DNA of 64,000 nucleotides, from contig JAEUQF010000118.1 of the NCBI GenBank assembly GCA_016789745.1, positions 1 through 64,000 on the forward strand, in the 5' to 3' direction. Shown piece after piece: positions 1 through 9,035 of this stretch. This DNA is from Bryobacterales bacterium. Lineage in GTDB: Bacteria; Acidobacteriota; Terriglobia; Bryobacterales; Bryobacteraceae. Under the pieces are notes generated by a model. That model ran no database searches and was not told the DNA's origin. It saw only the letters and a list, made by a program, of their open reading frames with translations. Numbering within the stretch: the stretch's first letter is position 1; each line of letters opens with the position of its first letter. A program made the translations under genes and the position numbers.

Positions 1-1943
1 AGGTTGGGATGGAAGCCGGTACGGAACAGGAGGTAGGCGTTCTGGCTGGCGGAGGCGGTGACGTGGAGGTCGCCGGAGGCGTCTTTCCACTGTTTTTGGA
101 CCATGCCGGTGGCGAAGGTGTCGGCGGGGGTGGGTGGAGGGATGGGAGCCCACCGGGGGAGGGTGCGCGGGAAGCGATCGGCCGGGGCGTCGCTGGGATA
201 AAGGGCAAGGTAGCGGCCGTACTGGCGCAGGGGGGTGCGGAGCCAGTCGCGGCTGGGCTCGAACCACTGGCGCAGGGGGCCGTTGAAGGCGTGGGGAACG
301 GCGACGACATCGAAGATGCCGGCATTGGGGATTTCATAGAGGAAGTAATCGCCGGAGTTCATGGCGAGTTGGACGCCGGTGGGGGGTTGCCAGGAGCGGG
401 GGGCAAGGACGTAGCGGATGCCGAACAGGTGGAGGTCGGCGAGGTTATGGTCATCGAGGTAGACGGAGGGGTCGGCCAGGGGAGTGAGGCTGTGAAAGAG
501 AAAGCCGACATTGGGGATGCCGCGGGTGGTGAGGATGGCGTAGAGAGGCGTGCTGCCGATTTTGAAGCTGCCGCCCCAGCCTGCGGCCAGTCCGGCATAG
601 ACGCGGCCAGGGTGGGTTTGGAGGTTTTTCTGGAGATGGTTGAGGATGGGTTCGAGAGTGGGGGCGGCGTTGCGATGGGCGATGAGGTTGTCGACGCCCC
701 AAACGGTGTTCTGTTTGAGGAAGGCGGCACGGTCGGCGAACAGCGGGATGAGAACCAGAGCGAGGAAGGCGGTGGCGTAGGGAAGGCGGAGGCGGGAGAG
801 GATGGCAGCCGCGGCGGCACCGGCCAGCAAGACGGCGAAGATTTCGAAGGCGGTCTGGAGGCGGTGCAGGTGCATGCCCTGGGGGATGGCGGCCAGTTTG
901 AGGAGGTGGCCCCAGGTGGTGCGTCCAAAGAAGAGCAGGAACCAGAAGGCGGCCATGGCGAGGGCAGGCGGTATGCGGCGGCGGGTTATAGCGTGGCCGA
1001 TGGCGAGGAGCGTGCCGAAAGTGAACAGGAGGGTGAGGATGGGCCAGCGGCCGGAATCGAGCAGGTCGCCTTTGACCAGTGCTAGAAGAATCGGTTCGGC
1101 GCCGAAGGAATCCCATTTCCAGGGCGATTCCCAGCGGCTGATGTTGATCCAGGCGCCATCGAGGATGAGCGGGATGAGGAAGAAGCCGCTGAGGAGGCCG
1201 CAGAGGACCAGGGATTTGGCGGCGTACGCGAGGCGCTGGCGCAACGGGGCGCCGAGGCTGACCAGCAGGAGGATGGGGACGCTGAGCATGACGACGACGC
1301 CGAGGATGAGGTGCGAGAGGCAGGCGATGGCAAGGGCGACGCCGGCGGTGATCCAGGCGCGGCCGTCGCGCATGGCGCGGGCGAAGGCGCCGAAGGCGAA
1401 CAGGGCGGCCCAGATGCCCCAGAGTTGGGGGTAGAGGCCGGAGCCGCGCCAGGTCTGAGCGCCGTAGCTGAGCGAGAAGCGGCCGAAGTCGCCGGCACCG
1501 GAGAGCATAATGCTGAAGAGGGCGGCAAAGGCGGAGGCGAGGCGGCCCATGCCGAAGGAGCGGGCGAGCCAGTAGAAGGCGATAGGGAGGAAGCTGCAGA
1601 GCAGGTAGTGGATGCCGAGGAAGACGGACCAGGGGTCGAGGAAACGGGCGGAGAGTTGGAGCAGGAGCCCCGTGACGAAGTGGGGGAGGGGGGCATAGGC
1701 GCGCCACATAGGGTAGCCGGCAGCGACATCGGGCAGCCAGGTATCCATGGGATTGGGGCTGGCGAGGAGGCTTTGGCCGGCGCGCACGGAGGCCGCGAAG
1801 TGGAGGGCGTGGTCATTGAGCGGGTAGGCGCCGATGAGCAGTTCGGGACTGAGCAAGACGAGGTTGAACAGAACCGTGAGGGCGATGAGGAGGTAGGCGA
1901 AGGTTCGCTCAAAGCGGCGATGGGTTTGGAGTGTACCCGTCAT
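1..1943 (-). CDS. Polytopic membrane protein, GT-C/YfhO-like (3' end beyond window)
   Basis: A single minus-strand frame stays open from an ATG at 1943 to the window edge, giving at least 647 residues, so the C-terminus is missing. The start reads MTGTLQTHRRFERTF, followed by a first transmembrane segment (LLIALTVLFNLVLL) and then about ten further hydrophobic segments up to roughly residue 430. A soluble, probably periplasmic, C-terminal part follows. The first loop contains YPLNDHALHF and AAGYPMWRAYAPLPH; an acidic/His first loop followed by an aromatic 'GYP' motif is typical of GT-C-type glycosyltransferases and PTPS-related bacterial membrane proteins. A lipid-linked sugar transfer role is inference; the exact family is uncertain. 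Two long ORFs in other frames here are codon-bias shadows of this gene. Confidence 0.75.
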   Translation of the reverse strand, partial: MTGTLQTHRRFERTFAYLLIALTVLFNLVLLSPELLIGAYPLNDHALHFAASVRAGQSLLASPNPMDTWLPDVAAGYPMWRAYAPLPHFVTGLLLQLSARFLDPWSVFLGIHYLLCSFLPIAFYWLARSFGMGRLASAFAALFSIMLSGAGDFGRFSLSYGAQTWRGSGLYPQLWGIWAALFAFGAFARAMRDGRAWITAGVALAIACLSHLILGVVVMLSVPILLLVSLGAPLRQRLAYAAKSLVLCGLLSGFFLIPLILDGAWINISRWESPWKWDSFGAEPILLALVKGDLLDSGRWPILTLLFTFGTLLAIGHAITRRRIPPALAMAAFWFLLFFGRTTWGHLLKLAAIPQGMHLHRLQTAFEIFAVLLAGAAAAAILSRLRLPYATAFLALVLIPLFADRAAFLKQNTVWGVDNLIAHRNAAPTLEPILNHLQKNLQTHPGRVYAGLAAGWGGSFKIGSTPLYAILTTRGIPNVGFLFHSLTPLADPSVYLDDHNLADLHLFGIRYVLAPRSWQPPTGVQLAMNSGDYFLYEIPNAGIFDVVAVPHAFNGPLRQWFEPSRDWLRTPLRQYGRYLALYPSDAPADRFPRTLPRWAPIPPPTPADTFATGMVQKQWKDASGDLHVTASASQNAYLLFRTGFHPN

Positions 1944-2003
1944 GACAGGATGTTGCGTCCACGAACTGTGCATTATTTCTCTTCAAGGAAATAGTTGGAA
2001 ATC

Positions 2004-2564
2004 ATGAAAAAACTTCTCCTTTTTGTTTACTTTGGAGCTGCGATTGCGGCGGTTGGCGAGGATCGGTTCGACTACCGGGTGCTGGCGACTTCGAAGACGT
2101 CGACGATGGAAAAAGAGATGAACGAGGCAGCCGCTGCGGGCTTCGTGTTTTCGAGCGTGATGGGAGGCGAGACGTCAGCGGGGGGCAAGGAGGTGGTGAC
2201 GGTGATGGTGCAGGGGGATGCGGACCGGGGCAAGGCGCAGTACAAGCTGCTGGCGACGTCACGCACCGGGACGATGCAGAAGGAGATGCAGGCGGCGGCG
2301 GATCAGGGGTACCGGTATCGGGGGCAGACGGTATTCGAATCGATGTTCGGGGGCAAGGAGGTGGCGGTGATTCTGGAGCGCTTCGCGGGAGAGGAAGGCA
2401 AGCGTGCGGAGTACCGGCTGCTGGCGACGAGCCGGACGTCGACGATGGAGAAGGAATTGAAGGAAGCCGGGGGTGCCGGCTTCCGGTTGATGGGGATGGT
2501 GGTGGGCCAGACGGCTATGGGTGGCCGGGAACTGGTCTGTATTCTTGAGAAGGCGGCCCAGTAA
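2004..2564 (+). CDS. Secreted protein made of three tandem DUF4177-like repeats
   Basis: The 186-residue product begins with a signal peptide (MKKLLLFVYFGAAIAAVG). The rest is three copies of a roughly 50-residue unit. Each opens with Y-[RK]-[VL]-LATS-[KR]-T-x-TM-x-KE and ends with a GGKE/GGRE turn before a hydrophobic strand (VVTVMV, VAVILE, LVCILE). The unit resembles the strand-helix-strand layout of DUF4177-type domains ('lNe.ga.Gw'), but the assignment is tentative. The ATG at 2004 is chosen because it starts exactly at the signal peptide; an in-frame TTG at 1995, with AAGGA five bases upstream, is possible. It is divergent from the membrane protein on its left. Function unknown. Confidence 0.75.
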   Translation: MKKLLLFVYFGAAIAAVGEDRFDYRVLATSKTSTMEKEMNEAAAAGFVFSSVMGGETSAGGKEVVTVMVQGDADRGKAQYKLLATSRTGTMQKEMQAAADQGYRYRGQTVFESMFGGKEVAVILERFAGEEGKRAEYRLLATSRTSTMEKELKEAGGAGFRLMGMVVGQTAMGGRELVCILEKAAQ

Positions 2565-2573
2565 CAGGCCGAC

Positions 2574-4319
2574 TTACTTTTCGCCGTAGATGGCGATCGA
2601 GATGGCTTCCGGGGTGATGGTGGAGGTGGCGGCGGTGGTGCTGGCCAGGTACCGGTCACCCCAGAGGGCAGAGTCACCCCAGAGGGCGGAGTCCCCCCAG
2701 AGCGCGCTGAAGGCGGTCTGGGAAGCGTCGCCCCAGAGGGCCGAATCGCCCCAGAGGGCGGAGTCCCCCCAAAGGGCGCTGCCGCCGGAGAGGAACTGGG
2801 AGGGGCCCCAGACGTTGGAGAGGGCCCAGCCGGTCTGGTTCCAGGCGAGTTTGGCGCCTTTGTAGCCGCTAAGGGTGACATAGGTATCGCGCTTCTTCTT
2901 GTCGTAGTAGACCTTGGGGGAGAGGGCAACGCCCGTGGGGAGGGCGGTGTTGTTGAGGGCGGCCTGGACGTCGAGGTAGCCGGCGCCGACGGTGAAGATG
3001 TCGTACTGGGAGAGGTAGATCTGGCCGGTGAGCGGGTCCGTTGCAAAGCTAGTGCTGGGGAACGCCTTCGAGGCGGTCTTCATGAGGATGGCCTTGACCT
3101 GGTCGGGCGTGAGGGCCGGATTCTTCTGCAGCAGGAGGGCGGCGGCGCCGGTGACGACGGGTACGGCCATGCTGGTGCCACTGAGTTTGTAGTAGTGGGG
3201 TGAGGTGAACTGGGCCTGGATCACGGAGTAGTAGGAGACCGGGATGACGTTGGAGGAGAAGGAGTCGGGGAGGAAGCCGGCGCCGGAGGTGGAGACGACG
3301 CGGTTGCCAGGGGCGACGAGGTCGGGTTTGACGATGTGGTCAACGGCTGTGGGGCCCTTGGAACTGTAGCTGGCAATGCGGTCATCGGCGCGGGGCGTGG
3401 TCTCGCTGGTTTTCATGGCGCCGACAGTGATGACGTAGGGGTCATTACCGGGGGCGCCGATGAGACCGTAGCCGGAGGTGCCGAAGGTGTTGTTGCGGCC
3501 TTCGTTGCCGGCGGCGGCAATGACGAGGATACCGGCTTTCCAGGCCTGTTCGACGGCTTGGCAGAGCGGGTCGGTGGTGTAGCTCTCGCGCACGGGGCGG
3601 CCGAGCGAGAGGTTGATGATGCGAATGTTGTAGGTGTTCTTAAGGGCGATGGCACGGGCAATGGCGGCGATGACGGCGCTGTCGGTGCCGGAGGCTCGTT
3701 CATCGAGGACGCGGAGGTTAATGAGGCGGGCGCCGCCGGCCAGACCGCGGAAGGTGCGGGTGAAGAGTTTACCGGTGGAAGCCAGCCCGCTTCCAGCGGC
3801 GATGCCGGCAACGTGCGTGCCATGGCCGTTGCGGTCGTCGGTCCAGGTGCCGTTGGGGTGGAAGGACTCGCTGTAGACGATTCGACCGAGCACGTCGGGG
3901 TGGAGGGGGCTGATGCCGGAATCGATGATGGCGATGCCGACACCTGCGCCGGTGAGGCCGCCGGTCTGCTCGGGTAACCCGTTCACGGCGGGGGTGGAAT
4001 ATTCGAGGACGCCGGCTACCGGACGGTCAGGGCTGATGCTGACGACTTCGGGGTCTTTGGCGATGGTATCGATAGCCGCGGCCTTGGTGGTGTAGACCGC
4101 AGCATTGATGAGGTCGAGCGACTTGCGCAGGCCGATGCCGATGCCCAGTGCCTTGTCATGTTGAGGCTTACCCGGTTTGACCGAGTACTGGACGATGATG
4201 TCGACGGACCTTTCGGGGGGCAGGTTCTCCAAGTCTCTGGAAATTTTGGGATTCGCGGCAAAAAGGATGTTAGCAAATGCGGGGCCTATCAGCAGGAGGC
4301 GCAACCACCGATAAATCAT
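2574..4319 (-). CDS. Secreted S8 subtilisin-family serine protease with C-terminal SALWGD repeats
   Basis: The 581-residue protein has a signal peptide (to about residue 21) and a short inhibitor-like propeptide (about 35-100, VDIIVQYSVK). The subtilase domain shows the Asp box AIIDSGI (D133), His box NGHGTHVAG (H166) and Ser box SGTSMAVP near residue 390. The catalytic triad is therefore complete and the enzyme should be active outside the cytoplasm. The last 70 residues carry six copies of the hexapeptide SALWGD in two runs of three, a Trp-rich tail of the type seen on acidobacterial and myxobacterial subtilases, where its role is not established. The gene converges on the triple-repeat gene with only 9 bp between stop codons. 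Confidence 0.93.
   Translation of the reverse strand: MIYRWLRLLLIGPAFANILFAANPKISRDLENLPPERSVDIIVQYSVKPGKPQHDKALGIGIGLRKSLDLINAAVYTTKAAAIDTIAKDPEVVSISPDRPVAGVLEYSTPAVNGLPEQTGGLTGAGVGIAIIDSGISPLHPDVLGRIVYSESFHPNGTWTDDRNGHGTHVAGIAAGSGLASTGKLFTRTFRGLAGGARLINLRVLDERASGTDSAVIAAIARAIALKNTYNIRIINLSLGRPVRESYTTDPLCQAVEQAWKAGILVIAAAGNEGRNNTFGTSGYGLIGAPGNDPYVITVGAMKTSETTPRADDRIASYSSKGPTAVDHIVKPDLVAPGNRVVSTSGAGFLPDSFSSNVIPVSYYSVIQAQFTSPHYYKLSGTSMAVPVVTGAAALLLQKNPALTPDQVKAILMKTASKAFPSTSFATDPLTGQIYLSQYDIFTVGAGYLDVQAALNNTALPTGVALSPKVYYDKKKRDTYVTLSGYKGAKLAWNQTGWALSNVWGPSQFLSGGSALWGDSALWGDSALWGDASQTAFSALWGDSALWGDSALWGDRYLASTTAATSTITPEAISIAIYGEK
2655..2780 (-). repeat. 18-bp coding repeats encoding SALWGD
   Basis: Six near-identical 18-bp units lie in the 3' end of the subtilase gene. 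Two runs of three are separated by a short ASQTAF-encoding spacer. Each unit encodes Ser-Ala-Leu-Trp-Gly-Asp. The units are in frame with the host gene and have no spacers of CRISPR type. Confidence 0.9.
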
Positions 4320-4434
4320 ACATCCTGAGAGTACTGGGCGGGCGTGGCTTTCAGAACATTACGGTGGTTTCAATTTCCTGTCCAACCAAAGTACTGTGGA
4401 GGCGGTATGCTTTACTCTAACTTACTGTATCGAA

Positions 4435-4476
4435 GCGGGATAGCTCCCGCTCCCGAGAGGGGGATACGGCCCTCTC
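4435..4476 (-). terminator. Two stem-loops after the esterase gene (possible terminator)
   Basis: On the minus strand the esterase stop codon lies within a hairpin with a 7-bp stem (GAGAGGG/CCCTCTC, plus-strand 4455-4461 and 4470-4476). A second hairpin follows with a 6-bp stem and 4-nt loop (GCGGGA/TCCCGC, 4435-4450). No U-tract follows, so intrinsic termination is uncertain. The hairpins separate the esterase from the subtilase gene about 120 bp downstream. Confidence 0.35.
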
Positions 4477-5290
4477 AGGGGCGCAGCAGGCCGCGTGTAC
4501 CGAGCCATTCGAGAAACCGCTGGGGCCACTGCGCGACCGGGCCCTGGGTGGTGGCGCGGAAGCCGAAGCCGTGTCCGACACCGGCGTAGACGTGGAGTTC
4601 GGCGGACATGCCGGCTCTCTTCATGGCGAGGTAGAGTTCCGGGAGCCCCTGGCTGATATTTTGGCGGTCATTTTCGCCGCAGACGAGGAACGCGGGGGGC
4701 ATGTCTTTGGCGAGGGTGGCATCTCTGGGGATGGCGGGGTAGATGAGGGCCTGGAAGGCGGGTTTGACGTCGTCCGCGGAGGCGGCGTAGCGAAGGGAGG
4801 CAAGGGCCGCGAGTTCGCCCCCGGCGGAGAAGCCCATGACGCCGAGATTGGCGGGGTTGAGGGAGAAGTCCGCGGCGCGGGCGCGGAGTACGCGGATGGC
4901 CTGTTGCGTGTCGGCGAGGGATTCCTTCTCGATGGCGTAGGTGGAGCCTTTCTCACGGGAAAGGCGGTGCTTGAGGACGAAGCCGGCGACGCCGCGTTCG
5001 GCGAGCCATCGGGCGACGTTGTGGCCTTCGTGATCGGACCAGAGTTCGCGGTGGCCTCCGCCGGGGATGACAATGACGGCGGTGCCGGTGGCTTTGGACT
5101 TTTCGGGCAGGTAGGGGGTGAGTGTCGGGTTGTGGATGTTGCTGACAACGCGCTCGCCGTTGGGCGCGGTGCGGACAGATTCAGCGCCGGACCTGCCCTC
5201 GGAACCGGGAGCGCCGTCTGGCCAGATGGCGAACTCATCGGCGGCTAGCAGGGCGAGGGGGAAGAAGAAGGCGGCGTGTGAGAGGCGCAC
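4475..5290 (-). CDS. Secreted alpha/beta-hydrolase, acetyl-esterase-like
   Basis: The 271-residue product begins at a GTG codon with a signal peptide (RLSHAAFFFPLALLAADE). It has the alpha/beta-hydrolase fold signatures: the oxyanion motif VIVIPGGGH, the nucleophile elbow GFSAGG near residue 155, a late Asp in LVCGENDR and the catalytic His in GVGHGFG. This pattern matches BD-FAE/acetylxylan-esterase-like enzymes that remove acyl groups from polysaccharides. It follows the choice-of-anchor D gene on the same strand with an 18-bp gap, so it may be the last gene of the exopolysaccharide operon and could de-acetylate that polymer; this link is inference from position only. Confidence 0.85.
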   Translation of the reverse strand: MRLSHAAFFFPLALLAADEFAIWPDGAPGSEGRSGAESVRTAPNGERVVSNIHNPTLTPYLPEKSKATGTAVIVIPGGGHRELWSDHEGHNVARWLAERGVAGFVLKHRLSREKGSTYAIEKESLADTQQAIRVLRARAADFSLNPANLGVMGFSAGGELAALASLRYAASADDVKPAFQALIYPAIPRDATLAKDMPPAFLVCGENDRQNISQGLPELYLAMKRAGMSAELHVYAGVGHGFGFRATTQGPVAQWPQRFLEWLGTRGLLRP

Positions 5291-5308
5291 CTGGCTATTG
5301 GATCACGT

Positions 5309-7513
5309 TTACTTTTCGGGGGTGATGACCAGGGTGCGCGGGGCGGAGGTGCCAAGGCTGTTGGTCGCCGTGATTTCGATGGATTTGATAGCGCCGTAGT
5401 CGGCGGTCAGGTCGAAGACGACGGAGGCGCGGAACTGGCCTCCGTAGGGGCGGGAGTTGGCGCTTGAGAACCAGTTTTCGAACTGGCGGGCGACATCGAG
5501 TGGGATGGTGGTGCGCTGGAGCTTGGCGCCGGGGTTAGGGGTGAGGACGAACTGGAAGCGGCTGAGCGTGCGGGTGGTGGCGGCGCCGGTGAGGATCAGT
5601 TCGAAGCTGCGGGCGTTGCGGGGGTTGATCTCGACCAGGCGGAGAACGGGAGCGGCGGGCGGGATGTTGAGGACAGCGACGGGCGGGGTGCTGCGGCTGA
5701 GGTCGATCTTGCCGGTGCTCAACTGGGCGACGAGGGTGATGGCTCCGGCGAGGCTGCCGGTCTGCATGCGGATGGACTGCGAGTTGAGTCCGAAGATGGC
5801 GGTACGGCTGCCGGCGGGGATGCGGAAGTCGATGTTGCGGAGGCCGTTGAGGAACTGCACGGCGGGGTCGTCGATGTAGGTATCGGTGGTGAAGCTGAGG
5901 CGGAGGGCGCCGGTGATGTCGTAGGGATAGGACTGGGCGAGTTCCAGGCCGACGGCGGGTTGTTGGAGGGGTTGCGGGGTGGCGGGGAGGCCGGTGTAGC
6001 GGATGTCGGGCAGGGGTGGCGGTTCGGTGGCGACGCCGATGATCTGGTAGGAAAGGTCCTGGATGGTGAGGAAGCCGAAAATGGAGCCCACCTGTTGGGG
6101 GGTGAAGGTGCCGGCCAGCAGGATGCTGCCGGCGGGGGCGATGCGCAGGGGCAAGGGCGGCGCCTGGGTGAGGGCGAAGCCTTCGCCGGTGAACTGGACG
6201 GCGCTGATGACAGCCGTCTCGTCGCCGGAGTTGGCGACTTCGATGAAGAACTGGCGGCGGCTGCCGACTTCGGTATTGGGGATAACGCCGCGGGTGTTAA
6301 CGCGGAGCGGGAAACGCTCTTCGCCGATGAGGAGAGTGGTGCCGAGGCGGATGCCGGTGCCGCGTCCGGCGAGCGGGAACAGGGCGTTGTCGATGCGGAG
6401 CTGGCCGGTGTAGTCGGCGACGTCGGTGGGGGTGAACTGGATGCGGACGCTGATGGCTTCGCCGGGCTTGAGGAGGATGGGCGGGGGCGGCTGGTCCAGC
6501 AGATAGAAGACGTTGCCGGAGACGACAACGCCGTTGAGCCGGGCTTCGCCATTGCCTTCGTTGCGGAAGCGCACGGTGACGATGTTGCTGCCGCCGCCGG
6601 CGGGGAGGCTGGGGAAGGTGATGGTGGCGCCGGGTTGGACGGGGCTGGATTCGCCGTTGATGAGGCGTTCGTAGGTGATTTGGGAGAACTGGCCGGAGCC
6701 GCTGAGGGTGAAGGTGCGGGTTTGGCCGGCAATGGTGAGGCGGAGTTCGCCGCGGTAGGTGTTCTGGCCGTCGATGGGAACGAAGACGACGTTGAAACGC
6801 AGTTCGCCGCCGGCAATAACGGTGGCCGGAAGCAGAGGAAGGCTGTTCATTTCAAAGCCGGTGCCGGTAAGGGCGGCGGCGGTTACGGTAGTGCCGGCCG
6901 AGCCGCGGTTGGTGAGAACGATGCTGGCCGAAACGCGGGTGCCGGCGGCGGTGGTGGGGAACGGGATGGTATCGCCGGTCGAGATAGGGATGTTGTTGCC
7001 GCGGCCGATGAACATGTAGCTGACAGCGACGTCGGCGGCGGTGGTGGTCGGGGTTGCGGGATTGGTGGGGTTTGCCGGTGTGGTGGTGGGCGGCGCGGCG
7101 GTACCGTTGCCGACGAGGAGGAAGTTGTAATCGGCGGTAATGTTGCTGGCCGTGCGGAGGCGGATGGTGAGGGTGGAAGTGAACAACCCCGGCGCGAGCG
7201 GGGCGAAGCGGATGGGCAGGATATAGGTAGCGTTAGGGGCAAGGCTGGTGCCGGCCGGCGGGGCGAGGGTGTAGGCATCGCCAGTGGCGGCGGCTCCGGC
7301 GAAGAACCAGGTGGTGTTGGGGCTGGTGTTGGTGATGTGGATCTGGGTGGTGACGCTGGCACCCTGGGCGGTGGCGGGTAGGAGGATTGTGCCGTTGCTG
7401 GTGCCGAGCGCGGAGAGGCTGGCTTCGGTGGACAGCTTGTAGCCGAAGGTGAACGACGGGACCTGCGCTTGGGCAGCGAGGGTGGTCAGCAGGGCGGCGG
7501 CGAGTAGGATCAT
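5309..7513 (-). CDS. Large secreted choice-of-anchor D (ASH/HYDIN-like) protein
   Basis: The start is placed at the ATG at 7513, which gives the signal peptide MILLAAALLTTLAAQAQ. This ATG overlaps the upstream stop codon as ATGA (7510-7513), indicating translational coupling. The 734-residue product is a chain of immunoglobulin-like ASH/choice-of-anchor D modules. Typical lines are VRFRNEGNGEARLNG, VRIQFTPTDVADYTGQLRI and a closing 'LAGRGTG', repeated at roughly 110-residue spacing, with Pro/Thr linkers (TPANPTNPATPTTT). No catalytic motif is seen. A structural, cell-surface or matrix role in the Pga-like operon is inferred from position. An upstream in-frame start at 7669 would overlap the previous gene by 160 bp and lacks a signal peptide, so it was rejected. 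Confidence 0.85.
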   Translation of the reverse strand: MILLAAALLTTLAAQAQVPSFTFGYKLSTEASLSALGTSNGTILLPATAQGASVTTQIHITNTSPNTTWFFAGAAATGDAYTLAPPAGTSLAPNATYILPIRFAPLAPGLFTSTLTIRLRTASNITADYNFLLVGNGTAAPPTTTPANPTNPATPTTTAADVAVSYMFIGRGNNIPISTGDTIPFPTTAAGTRVSASIVLTNRGSAGTTVTAAALTGTGFEMNSLPLLPATVIAGGELRFNVVFVPIDGQNTYRGELRLTIAGQTRTFTLSGSGQFSQITYERLINGESSPVQPGATITFPSLPAGGGSNIVTVRFRNEGNGEARLNGVVVSGNVFYLLDQPPPPILLKPGEAISVRIQFTPTDVADYTGQLRIDNALFPLAGRGTGIRLGTTLLIGEERFPLRVNTRGVIPNTEVGSRRQFFIEVANSGDETAVISAVQFTGEGFALTQAPPLPLRIAPAGSILLAGTFTPQQVGSIFGFLTIQDLSYQIIGVATEPPPLPDIRYTGLPATPQPLQQPAVGLELAQSYPYDITGALRLSFTTDTYIDDPAVQFLNGLRNIDFRIPAGSRTAIFGLNSQSIRMQTGSLAGAITLVAQLSTGKIDLSRSTPPVAVLNIPPAAPVLRLVEINPRNARSFELILTGAATTRTLSRFQFVLTPNPGAKLQRTTIPLDVARQFENWFSSANSRPYGGQFRASVVFDLTADYGAIKSIEITATNSLGTSAPRTLVITPEK

Positions 7514-8385
7514 TCTTCGCTCCTGGTGAGTGGGATGAAGAAGGCGTTGCGGTCCTGCGCGAGATCCAGGACGAGCAGCGGCTGGTCGATGTTGACGGCG
7601 GAGCAGGCGAGCAGGCGGCCGTTGGAGAGCCACTGGAGGCGGTCGGGAGGCGTGGGAAGGTCGATCCAATCGCGCGACGGCAGGGCGAGAAGGCGCGGGT
7701 TGTCTTCGAAGGCGGCCAGGACACCGCTGGGGCTGGGGGCGGCAAGAGCGATAGGTGGGGCTTCGGTGTCGAAGGTTGCGGCGGGGGAGGAACCGAAGGG
7801 CTCGCGGATGTGGAGGATCTGGCGCTGGGCGCGGGCGGCGGCGAACAGCGAGTCGCCGGCGATGGCGAGTGCGGTGATGGCCAGGCCGGGAAACGTTCGG
7901 AGGCTTTGGAGTTCGGTGGGGCGGTCGGCGCAGAGGCGGTGCAGGGTGGCGATGTCGTCGGCGTTGGTGGCAAGGATGGCGCAGCGCTGCGAAAACGCTA
8001 CGGCGGCAACGGGCGCGGACAGGGTGACTGGAGGGTCGTTGGGGAAGCGCACCTGGTCCGGCGCTACGGCCAGCAGGGTTTGCGTACCGGTGGCGTCGAG
8101 CCAGACGGCGGTGGCCGGGCCCAGTTCGGTGCGATCGAGATTGGTCAAGCGATGAGCGATGCCTTCGGTGTCAACGACGACACCGGTCGCCCCGCGGAGT
8201 TCAGCCCATCGGATGGCGAAGGGGAGGGCAAGCGGTCGGCCCAGGTAGGCGGAGCCGGGCGTGCCGATGAGGGGACGCAGGGCGCGGCTGGATTCATCAA
8301 GGGCATAGGCAATAGGCGACATGCCTACCTCGACCTGCGCGGTGAGGGTTGCCGTGAATGCCAGGAGAAGCGCCGCAGGCCGCAT
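7510..8385 (-). CDS. Secreted protein, possible beta-propeller, function unknown
   Basis: The 291-residue product has a clear signal peptide (MRPAALLLAFTATLTAQ). The mature part is a succession of short hydrophobic strands with Asp/Gly turns (VVVDTEGIAHRL, TQTLLAVAPDQVRF, LAIAGDSLFAAARA), similar in rhythm to WD/YVTN-type beta-propellers, but no blade motif is clear enough to name a family. Start and stop are tightly spaced with neighbours: 5 bp after the Ig-like gene and a 4-bp ATGA overlap with the choice-of-anchor D gene. Co-translation with those secreted proteins is therefore likely. Confidence 0.8.
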   Translation of the reverse strand: MRPAALLLAFTATLTAQVEVGMSPIAYALDESSRALRPLIGTPGSAYLGRPLALPFAIRWAELRGATGVVVDTEGIAHRLTNLDRTELGPATAVWLDATGTQTLLAVAPDQVRFPNDPPVTLSAPVAAVAFSQRCAILATNADDIATLHRLCADRPTELQSLRTFPGLAITALAIAGDSLFAAARAQRQILHIREPFGSSPAATFDTEAPPIALAAPSPSGVLAAFEDNPRLLALPSRDWIDLPTPPDRLQWLSNGRLLACSAVNIDQPLLVLDLAQDRNAFFIPLTRSEE

Positions 8386-8390
8386 GGAAG

Positions 8391-9035
8391 TTACTGGGGA
8401 CCTCCGACGCTGACACCGCCGATGTTGATGCCGATGGGACCGGCTACGGGGGACGACGCAGACGAGCGCGGGCCGCCGCCTTTCAACGCGAGTACACCGC
8501 CAAGGGCTGCGGCGGCGCCGACACCGACGACCAGCGCCAGGGTACGGCTGCCTCGCGAGCCTCGGGTGGTCAGCTCATAGTTGCGGGAGGTTGCCGTGGG
8601 CACCACGTAGCGGGCATTGGTCTGGGAAACGACGGCGCTCGCTTCCCTACCCTTCGAGATGGCGTCCACCAGGAGGCTGAAACGGCCTTCGTGTTCGTTG
8701 GGAATGAAGGAGCCGACAACGGCGCGGCCGCGCTCATCGGAGTAGACTTCCGCCGCACGGCTGCCATCGGCGAAACGGCCGCCGGGGCCGATGGTGGGCA
8801 ACGTGAAGCGGACACGCGCGCCGGGCACGGGGCGGCTGCGCTCGTCGCGGACTTCGACTTCAATGGGCGCCACCTGCTTGCGAACGAAGTTATTGATGCC
8901 GCCTTCGCCGTTGACCACGATGACGCGGAGGACGCCGGGAGGTTCGGGATCGGCACAGAACGCGGTGGAGGGCAGGGCCAGAGTGATGCAAAGCACGACG
9001 CTCATCGCCGGACGGCAGAACGCTTGGGGTTTCAC
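8391..9035 (-). CDS. Secreted Ig-like (invasin/Big_1-like) protein with C-terminal membrane segment
   Basis: The GTG at 9035 overlaps the stop of the PEGA gene (GTGA) and gives a signal peptide (VLCITLALPSTAFCA). Residues of about 35-140 look like one bacterial Ig-like domain (IEVEVRDERSRPVPGARVRF, then a 'SDERGRAVVGSF' strand). Near the C-terminus LALVVGVGAAAALGG is a hydrophobic helix followed by a Gly/Ser-rich tail, so the 214-residue protein may be membrane-anchored. The longer frame to 9143 overlaps the preceding gene and lacks a signal peptide. A surface or periplasmic accessory role in the operon is inferred. Confidence 0.8.
   Translation of the reverse strand: MKPQAFCRPAMSVVLCITLALPSTAFCADPEPPGVLRVIVVNGEGGINNFVRKQVAPIEVEVRDERSRPVPGARVRFTLPTIGPGGRFADGSRAAEVYSDERGRAVVGSFIPNEHEGRFSLLVDAISKGREASAVVSQTNARYVVPTATSRNYELTTRGSRGSRTLALVVGVGAAAALGGVLALKGGGPRSSASSPVAGPIGINIGGVSVGGPQ

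Noticed and set aside
9-1085. Long plus-strand ORF of 358 codons
   Set aside because: It runs opposite the open membrane-protein frame (1-1943, minus), is Gly/Glu/Asp-rich and has no domain or ribosome-binding site. It is a codon-bias shadow, as are many similar ORFs in this GC-rich window.
2655-2780. Short direct repeats as a CRISPR or minisatellite
   Set aside because: The 18-bp units have no spacers and encode SALWGD in frame in the subtilase.
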